64,000 nucleotides of DNA from Clostridium estertheticum subsp. estertheticum (GCF_001877035.1 NZ_CP015756.1:1603001-1667000); one strand, 5' to 3'. Positions 28,120-36,640 are shown, counted from the stretch's first letter. The notes: generated by a model not told the origin, from the letters alone. Numbers and translations: made by a program.

Positions 28120-29193
28120 ATGAAATCTAATAAAAATATTGAATTTAGAATTCTAAAGGCTATTCTCTGGATATATATAATCTTATGTATTTTAATAGCT
28201 GGATTAAATTATGGATATGCAAGTAGAGCCACACCCAAAGTAGCATCATTTATAACGTGGCTCTGGCAATTTTATGAAAACTGGGTAAAAACTTTATTCA
28301 TAATTATTGGTAGTTTCCTTACAATTAGAATTATTGGAACTTCTAAAAGGTCAGTAATGAGAAAAAGAAACCTAATTGGATTTATAGTTTCTGCACTAAT
28401 CGTACATATTACTGTTCCTATACTCCTTAATAACAAAGAATTATATTTCTTTGCCATGCCATTGCCGTGGACAACGATACCATTACAGCTACTATTTCCA
28501 AAATCGTCTTTTTATCTTAGTAGCTATCCAATTTGGGGAGAAGCTGGTATATCAGCTGCGCTTATATTTTATGTCTGTGTCAGCAGTGTTGTTTTAGTAG
28601 GAACCTTATTATTTGGCAGGAGATTGCAATGTTCAACCCTATGTTTGTTTAATGGGTTTGCTTCGGAAGTATTTGATCCGGTAATTCCTCTAATTGGGAA
28701 AAATAAAAAAATAAATCCAATAGTAATTAAAATTTTTTCAGTTTTAAGATGGTTGTTTCTATTGATTTCAGTGTTTTTTACTGTTTGGTGGATTTTGTTA
28801 TTATTAGGAACACCAATATCAGGAAATTTCCAGATGATTAGTAAAATTGAAAATTATAAGTATCTCACTACGGAACTGATGATAGCAATGTTTTTTTGGG
28901 TGGCTTTTATTGGTAGAGGTTATTGTTATTATTGTCCATTAGGAACAGTCTTATCTTTCCTTGGAAAAATAGCTGGTCAACGAATTATTACAAGTAAGTC
29001 AAAATGTATACAATGTGGCCAATGCAATTTAGCATGCCCAATGTCGATTGATATTAAGGCCAATGCTCAAAGCGGTGATGATGTAATAAATATTCGTTGT
29101 GTTGGCTGTGGGCACTGTGTAGATGCTTGCCCAGTTAAAACATTGGGTTATTCAACCAGATTTTCAAATTGGATATTAAATAAGATAAAATAA
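28120..29193 (+). CDS. Membrane-bound polyferredoxin, NapH/CcoG-like
   Basis: 357 residues. About six TMs occupy residues 12-270, with a Cys-containing loop GRGYCYYCPLG (about 265-275). A cytoplasmic ferredoxin domain follows (CIQCGQCNLACP and CVGCGHCVDACP). This is the architecture of membrane proteins that pass electrons between quinone or membrane partners and soluble carriers. The start is ATG 28120 with AAGGGGG upstream. A strong terminator follows the gene. Confidence 0.85.
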   Translation: MKSNKNIEFRILKAILWIYIILCILIAGLNYGYASRATPKVASFITWLWQFYENWVKTLFIIIGSFLTIRIIGTSKRSVMRKRNLIGFIVSALIVHITVPILLNNKELYFFAMPLPWTTIPLQLLFPKSSFYLSSYPIWGEAGISAALIFYVCVSSVVLVGTLLFGRRLQCSTLCLFNGFASEVFDPVIPLIGKNKKINPIVIKIFSVLRWLFLLISVFFTVWWILLLLGTPISGNFQMISKIENYKYLTTELMIAMFFWVAFIGRGYCYYCPLGTVLSFLGKIAGQRIITSKSKCIQCGQCNLACPMSIDIKANAQSGDDVINIRCVGCGHCVDACPVKTLGYSTRFSNWILNKIK

Positions 29194-29223
29194 GAAATTT
29201 CTTATTTTATGTTGTCAAAATTA

Positions 29224-29260
29224 AAAAAAGAGTAATATGTAAATTATATTACTCTTTTTT
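29224..29260 (+). terminator. Rho-independent terminator
   Basis: A 15-bp perfect stem (AAAAAAGAGTAATAT / ATATTACTCTTTTTT) with a 7-nt loop and U-rich 3' arm. A second palindrome (ATAAAATAAG / CTTATTTTAT) just before it overlaps the end of the polyferredoxin gene. Confidence 0.85.
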
Positions 29261-29319
29261 GGTACAATATACGTATTTGTTTACTTTGTGGATATAGATC
29301 ATTACATTAAGCAGTATCT

Positions 29320-29895
29320 TTATTTACTAATTTGTATATTCTCCAAGTTTGTTTGAATTTTTTGCTGTATTGTATCAGCCTGCACTTGAGTAATTACTTT
29401 ACTTTTAACTAATGAGTTTAATCCATTAATTACATTAGTGTTATTTGTTGTCTCAGTTTGGTTTGTTGAATTTGTTGTGCCTGTTCCTGTTACTGTTCCT
29501 GTTCCTGTTGTATCTTTTGTACCTGGTGTCCTTGTTGATTCTGTTGTACCTGTGGATCCTGTTGCTCCTGGTGTTCCCGTTGTTCCTGTATTAGGTGTTG
29601 CTACATTACTATTATTTGTGACTGAACCTTGTGACATATTCTTTGTTATTGCTGAAAGTACCTTTTTCGATTGGGTATTTGTTATTGTTTTTGCAGTAAC
29701 TAGTTCCTTAAGAGTATTAGAATAAAGTTTTTTCATTGATGCTGTTGACATAGATTGGTTAGATTTATTAATTTGGTTGCTTCTATTAGTATTATTCATT
29801 GGCGCTTTAGTAGAGTTACTCATATTACAGCCAGTAAATAGTAAAATAGTCATACTAACACTAATTAATGTTAAAGAAATTTTTGTATTTTTCAT
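29320..29895 (-). CDS. Lipoprotein with duplicated helical module and Thr/Gly-rich linker
   Basis: 191 residues. The signal peptide has lipobox LFTGC (Cys 23), so it should be anchored to the outer face of the membrane. Two similar 30-residue helical segments (about 55-88, with LKELVTAKTITNTQSKKVL, and about 155-185, with LNSLVKSKVITQVQADTI) flank a low-complexity linker rich in Thr, Gly, Ser and Pro (about 95-150). The linker DNA is repetitive and may vary in length. Function is not known. Confidence 0.75.
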   Translation of the reverse strand: MKNTKISLTLISVSMTILLFTGCNMSNSTKAPMNNTNRSNQINKSNQSMSTASMKKLYSNTLKELVTAKTITNTQSKKVLSAITKNMSQGSVTNNSNVATPNTGTTGTPGATGSTGTTESTRTPGTKDTTGTGTVTGTGTTNSTNQTETTNNTNVINGLNSLVKSKVITQVQADTIQQKIQTNLENIQISK

Positions 29896-30159
29896 TTTTA
29901 TCCATCCTCCATGTAAATTTTTTTATTACTTAATTATGATTAGGATAAATGTATGGAAATATACTTTAAATGAAAAAATAAAGCTCAAAGGTAAATCTAA
30001 TTGATATTGGGGTTGCTTGTGACGAAATAGAATAAAATTGTGTCATAAATAATAAATAGAGATAATTACTACAAATAATAAAAATGAAATTACTATTAAA
30101 TAATATATTACAAGTTCATCATAAAATATATATTCATAATGTATAAGAAACGCTTTGAT

Positions 30160-30297
30160 TATAGAGCTGGTATATCTTTGGCGTTTACATCAAATTTAAT
30201 ACAATTATGATTATATCCTGCTTTAGTAACGATATTAAGGATAGCGGCCTCATTATTAATATCTTTTAATCTTATATCAACTGTATCTGTTTGCTCC
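30160..30297 (-). pseudogene. Duplicated 3' fragment of the neighbouring lipoprotein gene
   Basis: About 138 bp nearly identical to 30856-30993, the last 46 codons of the lipoprotein gene 550 bp upstream on the same strand, including the stop codon. No start or upstream part is present. Confidence 0.85.
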
Positions 30298-30322
30298 ATA
30301 AAGCCTACCCATAGTATAAGAA

Positions 30323-30790
30323 TTAATTAGGTAATCTTTTAAATAAATAATGCAAAAATAGAACTGCTACTGATAACTTATATTTTTTCTCAATGGAAAT
30401 GGACTTTGTATCATCCATAAAATTTTGAACATCCTCTAACTCAAGTTTTGCATATATCGCTAAAGTTTCGTATTTGATTTCAAACTCACTTATTAATACA
30501 TCGATTACTCCTTTAATTCTATCGTCTTCATTTATCATCAATATCCCATCAGATAGCATATAAATCATGTTTGATAAATATGCAGGCTCGGGAATATTTG
30601 AATTATTTTTTCCATCCATAAAATCTTTTAACCATACATAATCTATTCCAGTTATTTTACTCAAAGATTTTAATTCGATTTTAAAATTTTTAATCATATT
30701 TTGTATGTCTCCCCTAATAATACAATCAGTCTGATTTATATTTTTACTTACACTTTGTCTTACAATATCTATATCCATATCCATATCCAT
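30323..30790 (-). CDS. Hypothetical protein with HTH-like helices and repeat-encoded N terminus
   Basis: 155 residues, helical and soluble. Two segments, LKSLSKITGIDYVWLKDFMD and YETLAIYAKLELEDVQNFMD, resemble helix-turn-helix units, so DNA binding is possible but unproven. The first residues are MDMDMDIDI, encoded by a hexanucleotide repeat (GGATAT)n directly at the start. AAGGTGA lies 6 nt before the first ATG, so repeat-number change would alter the start spacing. It sits between a lipoprotein gene and a duplicated fragment of it. Confidence 0.6.
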   Translation of the reverse strand: MDMDMDIDIVRQSVSKNINQTDCIIRGDIQNMIKNFKIELKSLSKITGIDYVWLKDFMDGKNNSNIPEPAYLSNMIYMLSDGILMINEDDRIKGVIDVLISEFEIKYETLAIYAKLELEDVQNFMDDTKSISIEKKYKLSVAVLFLHYLFKRLPN

Positions 30791-30854
30791 ATATATTCAC
30801 CTTTACTTCCATAAAATTTTAAATGTTTTTCAATATTTGATTGTATATATTCAG

Positions 30855-31409
30855 CTATAGAGCTGGTATATCTTTGGTGTTTACATCAAATTTAATACAA
30901 TTACGATTATATCCTGCTTTAGTAACGATATTAAGGATAGCTGCCTCATTATTAATATCTTTTAATCGTATATCAACTGTATCTGTTTGCTCCGTAGTAC
31001 CAATCGCGGTTATTTTATATTCTGTCATATAATCCTCTAATAATACATGTATATTATGAAGAGAGTTAAGTGAAGTTTTTTGAAGAGAAAAAATGACACT
31101 ATCATTATTAACAATTGATTTATAAGTTTCTAAATTCTTATTTGAGACTAAATTGACATGTAACAATCCTTTACTGTCTAGGTAGCTGCCAGCATAATCA
31201 TCAGGAAATGACTTATTAGTTGGTGATATTTTAAAGCTAGCAGTCAATTTTTTGGAAGAACTTATACTCTTATCATATACAGTTTGAGATTGGATATGAG
31301 GGGATACCTTAGGTAACTCGGAACTTTTTGAAGGTTTAGAGCTACAGCTAGAAAAACTTAAAATTAATACTGAACTAACCAAAGTAACTAACAATATTCT
31401 TTTTATCAT
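30855..31409 (-). CDS. Lipoprotein of unknown function
   Basis: 184 residues. The signal peptide ends in lipobox SFSSC (Cys 22), followed by a Ser/Lys-rich tether and a mostly beta-strand domain (about 50-184). No known family is recognised. The 3' end has been copied to 30160-30297. The product would face the cell exterior. Confidence 0.7.
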   Translation of the reverse strand: MIKRILLVTLVSSVLILSFSSCSSKPSKSSELPKVSPHIQSQTVYDKSISSSKKLTASFKISPTNKSFPDDYAGSYLDSKGLLHVNLVSNKNLETYKSIVNNDSVIFSLQKTSLNSLHNIHVLLEDYMTEYKITAIGTTEQTDTVDIRLKDINNEAAILNIVTKAGYNRNCIKFDVNTKDIPAL

Positions 31410-31465
31410 TAAGTTGAAATCCTCCCTTCATTATTCTTATTTCCTAATATTGATATACACTTAAA

Positions 31466-31503
31466 ACAAGCACCACAATATCATTAGATATAGGGGTACT
31501 TGT
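31466..31503. repeat. Hairpin of the GATATGGGG family
   Basis: ACAAGCACCACAATATC pairs with GATATAGGGGTACTTGT with about three mismatches. A preceding ATATTGATATACACTTAA resembles sequence near 13107 and 59883. Confidence 0.45.
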
Positions 31504-31529
31504 CTTGAACTTTTATTCTGTTCATAACT

Positions 31530-31898
31530 TTAATTTATTGCATATTTTTTTGTTTTAGTTCTGATAATCATGCCAATTATAAGTCCAATTAATGCAGGAA
31601 AAAAAGCAAAAAATAAACTTAGTATTTCAAATGTGCTAAATACTGCAAATGGAATTATTATGCCGAGCAGACCAACAAATACAGGATAACACCAAAATAA
31701 ATAACCTTTTTTTATACTAATGATAAGGGAAACAATTAGAGTTGTTAAAGGCATTACAATGTAAAAATTAAGCATACAATAACCCATTTCATCACCCTTA
31801 GACAGAAATACTCCAAAAATATAAATTGCCCCAAAAATCAAGGCAGAAATTCCATAACATATTATTGAGATTTTTTTCGATGAATTAATATTGTTCAT
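31530..31898 (-). CDS. Four-TM membrane protein of unknown function
   Basis: 122 residues with four hydrophobic segments (about 11-31, 42-62, 68-88 and 91-113) and a basic C terminus. AAGGAGGTG precedes the ATG. The upstream region carries motif copy B of the TTATGGTAA repeat. I do not recognise the family. Confidence 0.65.
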   Translation of the reverse strand: MNNINSSKKISIICYGISALIFGAIYIFGVFLSKGDEMGYCMLNFYIVMPLTTLIVSLIISIKKGYLFWCYPVFVGLLGIIIPFAVFSTFEILSLFFAFFPALIGLIIGMIIRTKTKKYAIN

Positions 31899-31976
31899 GG
31901 TTACACCTCCTTAAAACAAAATATAATGTTACATCAACATTAAATATAATTTTGATATAACATTATATATTGGATT

Positions 31977-31998
31977 ATACCATAATTACCATAAATTT
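31977..31998 (-). promoter_or_regulatory. TTATGGTAA direct-repeat promoter motif, copy B
   Basis: On the minus strand the sequence reads ATTTATGGTAATTATGGTAT and runs into AAT, so a TATAAT -10 box overlaps the second unit. It lies 80 bp before the membrane protein start. Conservation with copy C extends for about 48 bp. Confidence 0.55.
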
Positions 31999-32101
31999 AT
32001 CACATTTACAATTTCTTTATAATGGATTGTTGAGGTTTTATAAAAGCTTCGTCTACGTAACATGCAACAAGGAACACCTAACTTCGTTGTTTGTTCAAAA
32101 T

Positions 32102-32668
32102 TTAGATCCTGATGGAGCAACGAACCCCCCTGCCTCCATAGTAAGATTCCACACCATTATGATAAACGAAGACATTGCCATAGCGGAAATCAGCAAATAT
32201 GGCACCACCGAGTTTTCTAATCTCAGAAGGTGTTTTCAACCAGCTCGATGTTTTCGTATCGAAATTTCCAAGTTTCTGCAGATCTCGATATTGGGTTTCC
32301 GTTAAAAGCTCGATGCCCATGGTAGCCGCCATACCAATAGCGCTATTTTCCGGTTTATGTTCTTTCCTTGACTCCAGTGCTTCACGGTCGTAACAAATAT
32401 GTCTACGGCCTTTAGGACTTTCCGCTGAGCAATCATAAAAAATGTATTTGCCCGTCTTATTATCATGACCAACAACATCTGGTTCACCGCCAGTTAATTC
32501 CATTTCGTTGAGTGACCACAGTTTTTCAGTATTAGCCTCCAGCTTCGCTTCTAATTTAGCCCATTCAATAGATTTATGGCGGTTCATATTTTTCTCAAAA
32601 CGGGATTTCAATGCTCTGAGTAGTTCTTCACGTTGTTCTGGTGACAACTCCCTTTTTTTATATTCCAA
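32102..32668 (-). CDS. DUF4256 family protein
   Basis: 188 residues, soluble. It carries features of DUF4256 proteins: an N-terminal helical region (LSPEQREELLRALKSRFEKN), then LTGGEPDVVGHD, FYDCSAESPKGRR and the C-terminal VYHNGVESYYGGRG. The start is TTG with AGGAGG 7 nt upstream. GC content is visibly higher than in neighbouring genes, which suggests a different origin. The function of the family is unknown. Confidence 0.85.
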   Translation of the reverse strand: MEYKKRELSPEQREELLRALKSRFEKNMNRHKSIEWAKLEAKLEANTEKLWSLNEMELTGGEPDVVGHDNKTGKYIFYDCSAESPKGRRHICYDREALESRKEHKPENSAIGMAATMGIELLTETQYRDLQKLGNFDTKTSSWLKTPSEIRKLGGAIFADFRYGNVFVYHNGVESYYGGRGVRCSIRI

Positions 32669-33090
32669 AATGAAACCTCCTCGTAATTAAGTTTTTATAT
32701 TATTTATTATCTCTCTAAAATACTATAATACAACATATAAAATATTATATCTCAGAGGTTTCTTATCATCAATAATCGTTATATGTTAACAATTACCTTT
32801 ATATATAAAAAATTAGGATAGAGATTTAGCTATATGACCCTATACCAACCTGCATTATATGTAAGGGGGTTCAGCTAAAACATGATAAGGAGGTGAAGAA
32901 AAATATAGATGTTCATCGTTCATCTTATCTTATCCGTTGGCGTTTATTCCAAAAGATATAAGTAATTGCATAGGCAGCCTCATTGACAAATTATTAGGAA
33001 AAAAATTGAATTGATTTGAGAATTATAAAGGTTTTTTTTACTAGATGTAGAATAGTTTATACAAGATGCAATTTTAAGGGGGAACTTGTC
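32669..33090. other. Gene-poor spacer with a fragment of a coiled-coil gene
   Basis: Bases 32763-32806 match 60040-60083 at most positions (ATCAATAATCGTTATATGTT shared), that is, part of the coiled-coil protein gene at 59935-60288. The rest shows no coding frame I can support; an 18-codon frame at 32910 follows AGGAGGTGA at too great a distance. Confidence 0.5.
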
Positions 33091-33276
33091 GTGGCGTGTC
33101 CTAATTGTGGGAGTGAAAATATTCAAGTAGTATCTCAATCAAAGGGTTTTGGGGCAGGGAGAGGATGCTGTGGATTCATAATCTTTGGGTGGGTAGGTTT
33201 ATTATGCGGACTTTGCGGTATGGGAAAAAGCAAAATAAAAAGAGTTTGTACTAATTGTGGACATGTATTGAATTGA
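33091..33276 (+). CDS. Small zinc-ribbon protein with Gly/Cys-rich hydrophobic centre
   Basis: 61 residues. CPNCGSEN opens a zinc ribbon that CTNCGHVLN closes. Between them is a hydrophobic stretch with extra cysteines (GRGCCGFIIFGWVGLLCG). The start is GTG 33091 with AAGGGGG upstream; the longer frame from 33016 lacks a ribosome site. The stop overlaps the start of the DUF2085 gene (TGATG), so the two are coupled. Confidence 0.7.
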   Translation: MACPNCGSENIQVVSQSKGFGAGRGCCGFIIFGWVGLLCGLCGMGKSKIKRVCTNCGHVLN

Positions 33277-33656
33277 TGAAATTCATTGATTATCCAAATT
33301 ATATTAAAAAGACATGGCTATTTCTTTACAAGCTAGGAGCTGCAGGTGGATGTCATCAGATGCCTGAAAGAAGTTTTCGCTTTTTTGATATGCAATTTCC
33401 AGTATGCGCAAGGTGTACTGGTATTTATTTGGGCCAAATTATTGCAATACCATTCTTTTTAACAAATACAGTTTTAAAATTATATATTTGTTTTTTATTT
33501 TTGGTTATTATGTTATGTGATTGGTTAATTCAATTTTTTAAAATTAAGGAATCCACAAATTTCAGAAGATTTATTACTGGTAATATTGCTGGTATAGGAC
33601 TTATGGGCTTATATTTTAATATATTTAAATTTTTATTGGCATTGATACGTTTATAG
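33276..33656 (+). CDS. DUF2085 family membrane protein
   Basis: 126 residues with the family signature CHQMPERSFRFF...PVCARCTGIYLG near the N terminus and three TM segments. The conserved Cys/His suggest metal or heme binding, but function is unknown. It is translationally coupled to the zinc-ribbon gene. The last 30 codons are duplicated at 54723-54836. Confidence 0.8.
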   Translation: MKFIDYPNYIKKTWLFLYKLGAAGGCHQMPERSFRFFDMQFPVCARCTGIYLGQIIAIPFFLTNTVLKLYICFLFLVIMLCDWLIQFFKIKESTNFRRFITGNIAGIGLMGLYFNIFKFLLALIRL

Positions 33657-33668
33657 GATTTTTGCTCT

Positions 33669-33804
33669 GCTTCGCCAGGGCGTTGAAAATGAAATGATAG
33701 AAAAGGGATATGCTGGTATGAAGACTGTCATTCAGTATAAAAAACCAATTGGTGGTGATACTGCCATTTTACTTTTAAAGGTAAGATACTTCTTTACAGA
33801 GTAA
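33669..33804 (+). pseudogene. Unidentified 3' gene fragment
   Basis: An open stretch without a start reads GMKTVIQYKKPIGGDTAILL and ends VRYFFTE-stop. It is protein-like but I cannot place it in a family. It abuts the next fragment directly. Confidence 0.4.
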
Positions 33805-33805
33805 G

Positions 33806-33980
33806 GACGAATTCAATCTCATACCGTTTTTAATTCTTGGACATACAATTATCATAGGCTTAATATCACCATTTTTTATGATTTGATCAGCTTTAGTGTT
33901 TATGCCCATTTCAAACATTATATTTTCGTCGCCACTTCTTCCATGTAGAAAATATAATACAGGCAGAGGAGTTGAACGTA
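33806..33980 (-). pseudogene. Esterase (Esterase_D/enterochelin esterase-like) fragment
   Basis: Read on the minus strand, a 57-codon open stretch encodes PLPVLYFLHGRSGDENIMF and PMIIVCPRIKNGM, the core of the putative esterase family (PF00756-type). The nucleophile region, start and stop are all missing. Confidence 0.7.
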
Positions 33981-34258
33981 ACTATTGAAATTGAAAATAC
34001 GAATAGTGCTCTTTGAAAATTGAATAATACGGTATTGAAAAATCGAAATATACCACGTTTTACAAATAAAAGATAATTATACATATAAAAACATGTTATA
34101 ATTACTATTAGTTAAGACGACATCGTACAATAATGTACATCAAAGATAATTTATATAATAGGGGTATATTATGAGAAAATATGAATATAAATTTGAAAAA
34201 ATAGATATGTAGTAAAATATGCAGTAACCTAAATAAGGTTGGAGAAAGTTGGTCAAAT

Positions 34259-34546
34259 ATGGATAATAATAACAATTCTAAAGATGATAAAAATCAAAAC
34301 AACCAAAATTCTTATCTTGGTGCTGGAATTGGAATCGGATTACCACTTGGAGCTGGATTAGGGGTGTTATTTAATAATATAGCTATTGGAGCTGGATTGG
34401 GTATGCTTATTGGAATAGTTACTGGTGAACTAATGGACAAAAATACAAAGGGTGTAAAAAGAGACTTAATTAAGGTAGGTGTAGTGTGTACTATAGGTGT
34501 GATTCTTATATTATTGACACCTAAAGTTATTGGTTATTTATTCTAA
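34259..34546 (+). CDS. Glycine-zipper-like small membrane protein
   Basis: 95 residues. An Asn/Lys/Asp-rich hydrophilic N terminus (1-18) precedes a Gly-rich hydrophobic repeat (AGIGIGLPLGAGLGVLF, then AIGAGLGMLIG) and a third TM at about 72-92. Gly-zipper segments pack tightly in membranes. The ribosome site is weak (GGAG, about 15 nt away). Confidence 0.6.
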   Translation: MDNNNNSKDDKNQNNQNSYLGAGIGIGLPLGAGLGVLFNNIAIGAGLGMLIGIVTGELMDKNTKGVKRDLIKVGVVCTIGVILILLTPKVIGYLF

Positions 34547-34554
34547 ATTAGCGG

Positions 34555-34716
34555 TTATTATATAAACATATCATTTATTTTTTATTGGCATGTTTATATA
34601 TACTACTTGATATAAAAATATTGCATATTTCTAAATCTATTGATGGATTTATTGTCCTTATATTTGCTATTTGTGCTTATATATATAGACGTATTAGAAG
34701 AAAATCATTAGGTTAA
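34555..34716 (+). other. Possible remnant of a small membrane protein
   Basis: 53 open codons encode two hydrophobic segments (IIYFLLACLYILL and GFIVLIFAICAYIY) and a basic end (RRIRRKSLG-stop), but no ATG or ribosome site is present. Confidence 0.3.
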
Positions 34717-34876
34717 TAGCTAAATAGTGCTATACTGATTTTTTGCATTGAGCAATATAGGTGGACAAATCTACTTATATTTTTTTTAGTTTACGCTGCA
34801 ACACTATTATGAGGGTAGAATAATATTATAAATTAATTATACAATATATATTATTATAAAAGAAGGGGGATTTATC

Positions 34877-35218
34877 ATGGATACTTTGGATTTTATGTTT
34901 TTGATTTTCTTATTATTAGTCCTTTTCTTGTTATGTTTAATTGGAACTAGTTACTATCTTAATATATTCAAATGTATTAATGGTCTTAAAATTAAGCAGA
35001 TTAATAAGAAATACACCATAGTTAATGAAAGAGAATGTTTAAAATTTTATGGAAAAAAACTTTTTATACTAGGATTTATAGACCTTATATATTGCTTAAT
35101 AATTATTTTCTTTAACAATTTATTTAATATCGGCACGTGGGTTAGTATAGTGAGTATGGTTATTGTAAGTCGTTTATTTGATGATTCGTATAACGATTTT
35201 TTAAATAAAAATAATTAA
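34877..35218 (+). CDS. Small membrane protein of unknown function
   Basis: 113 residues with TMs at about 6-28, 58-77 and 84-100, and an Asn/Asp-rich C terminus. GAAGGGGGA precedes the ATG. Its layout resembles DUF3784-type proteins, but I am not certain. Confidence 0.6.
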   Translation: MDTLDFMFLIFLLLVLFLLCLIGTSYYLNIFKCINGLKIKQINKKYTIVNERECLKFYGKKLFILGFIDLIYCLIIIFFNNLFNIGTWVSIVSMVIVSRLFDDSYNDFLNKNN

Positions 35219-35355
35219 TATCTTTGAGATTAAATAGAATGTTACCTGTACTCTCAATTTTAATAGTTTTTTCAAGTAGAAAAAGTTAGTTATCATTTCT
35301 TGGTTGTTATCTAATTAGTAACAATATATATTTATCCTGCGAAATATTCTTATAT

Positions 35356-35544
35356 TTATACAAAGTGATATATTTTTAATATTATAAAAATTGTAACTAC
35401 GAAGTAACCACTGTTACATAACATATGTTGTACTTTTATTTTCTTGTTTTCTTTATAAAATCTTAATCCAATAAATAATTGTTGAGAACCTGTACATATT
35501 AACATAAGTGGTATTAATATTTTAAAATCTACAAAATCTAACAA
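35356..35544 (-). CDS. Two-TM membrane protein, possibly the 3' part of a decayed gene
   Basis: 62 residues from a TTG start with GAGG about 11 nt upstream. TMs lie at about 8-26 and 44-61 with a Lys-rich loop, reminiscent of DUF3953-type proteins. On the same strand, 35570-35660 has an open stretch with another hydrophobic segment (LMVLFTIFIFYDGLVKNDA) in a different register. The whole may therefore be one frameshifted gene. Confidence 0.4.
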   Translation of the reverse strand: MLDFVDFKILIPLMLICTGSQQLFIGLRFYKENKKIKVQHMLCNSGYFVVTIFIILKIYHFV

Positions 35545-35843
35545 ACCAACTATATCCTCTTATTTTCCACTTTTTAGTCTCCCTTATTGATAAATATTTC
35601 TGCATCATTTTTTACCAATCCGTCATAAAATATAAAGATTGTGAATAAAACCATTAGATTTATCAATCTAAAATATTATTCAATTTTTCACTCTTTTGAT
35701 TTCAATAATCATACATTACCTCCAACATAATTATTAAAATAAGTTCGTACCTGATTACAACTATTCATCTATAGCACAATTACGATTGTTGTAGCATTAA
35801 AGAATAAAACGACTTATTTGCAAACAGGATTTTGATCCAAATA
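35545..35843. other. Spacer with possible upstream remnant
   Basis: Apart from the hydrophobic open stretch at 35570-35660 (minus strand) and GGAGG followed by a 10-codon frame near 35715, I see no feature here. Confidence 0.35.
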
Positions 35844-36569
35844 TTACCAAGGTGTTTTTCCTTGTAACCAACCTTTTTCTCTCCAATATTCTTTATCTTT
35901 ATGACCATCCGAATAGCTACTCATAAGACTTCTAAATATCCTAAACAATATTTTTGTTTTTAACGGGATATAAACTTTTTTATTTTTCATTGAGTTATAA
36001 AAACCATATGATTTCTCGACCAAACGCTTCTCATATTTACTTTGTTTTTTGAGTGGCATTTCATTCCAATTTTTTGCCCGTAGAGTTAAACCACATTTAT
36101 ATACCTTTGGAATTCCCCAGTATCTTAAGCTTCTTTCTATTGGCTTTATCACATATTTTGTGCCTATACCAGCCGTTGTAGATATTACAAGAGCAGTCTT
36201 AGAAAACATTTTTTGTAATGGTCTATGACTCATAAAAATACACCCGAAATGATCAAGAAAAACTTTAACTTGTCCGCTTTCAGCTAACGAATAAACAGGG
36301 GAAGCTATAATGATACCATCGGAAAGTTTCATTGCTTCCAAAATAGGATGAGTATATTTAATATGAGGGCAACTTTCACCTCCAAAACTTCCTTTGTCAA
36401 AACATTGAAAACACCCACAACAAAATAACGGTAAGTCTTTTGGTAAATAAAAATTAAAAAAATCATTATTTTCAAGAGAATTCAACTTTGTTTTTACTAT
36501 TTCTATGGTTCTTTCTGTATTACCACTCCTTTGGCTTCCATGTATTACGCATATTTTCACATTATTCAC
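35844..36569 (-). CDS. NAD(P)H-dependent FMN reductase / flavodoxin-like oxidoreductase
   Basis: 241 residues. The N-terminal flavodoxin-like fold has the FMN phosphate loop GSQRSGNTERT (about 11-21), a Cys pair (CCGCFQCFDKG) and the ASPVYSLAESGQVK motif. It belongs to the NADPH-dependent FMN reductase superfamily with an extended C terminus (about 180-241). GAGGAAGTG precedes the ATG, and motif copy C lies 72 bp upstream. It likely reduces flavin, quinone or Fe-S partners. Confidence 0.87.
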   Translation of the reverse strand: MNNVKICVIHGSQRSGNTERTIEIVKTKLNSLENNDFFNFYLPKDLPLFCCGCFQCFDKGSFGGESCPHIKYTHPILEAMKLSDGIIIASPVYSLAESGQVKVFLDHFGCIFMSHRPLQKMFSKTALVISTTAGIGTKYVIKPIERSLRYWGIPKVYKCGLTLRAKNWNEMPLKKQSKYEKRLVEKSYGFYNSMKNKKVYIPLKTKILFRIFRSLMSSYSDGHKDKEYWREKGWLQGKTPW

Positions 36570-36640
36570 TTCCTCACCAAATATAATAATAGCCTTTAAT
36601 TCGTATTAAAATACAGTTCCGACTAACAATATATATAATC

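Noticed and set aside
29438-29725. Plus-strand frame rich in Val/Pro opposite the lipoprotein
   Set aside because: It is the antisense of the Thr/Gly-rich linker, has no ribosome site, and the minus-strand lipoprotein has a clear signal peptide and lipobox.
30760-30797. Possible CRISPR or other repeat array
   Set aside because: It is only a short tandem hexanucleotide repeat without spacers.
32910-32966. 18-codon hydrophobic peptide after AGGAGGTGA, possible toxin
   Set aside because: The distance from the ribosome site to the ATG is about 15 nt, no antisense RNA or pair is visible, and the sequence is too short to judge.
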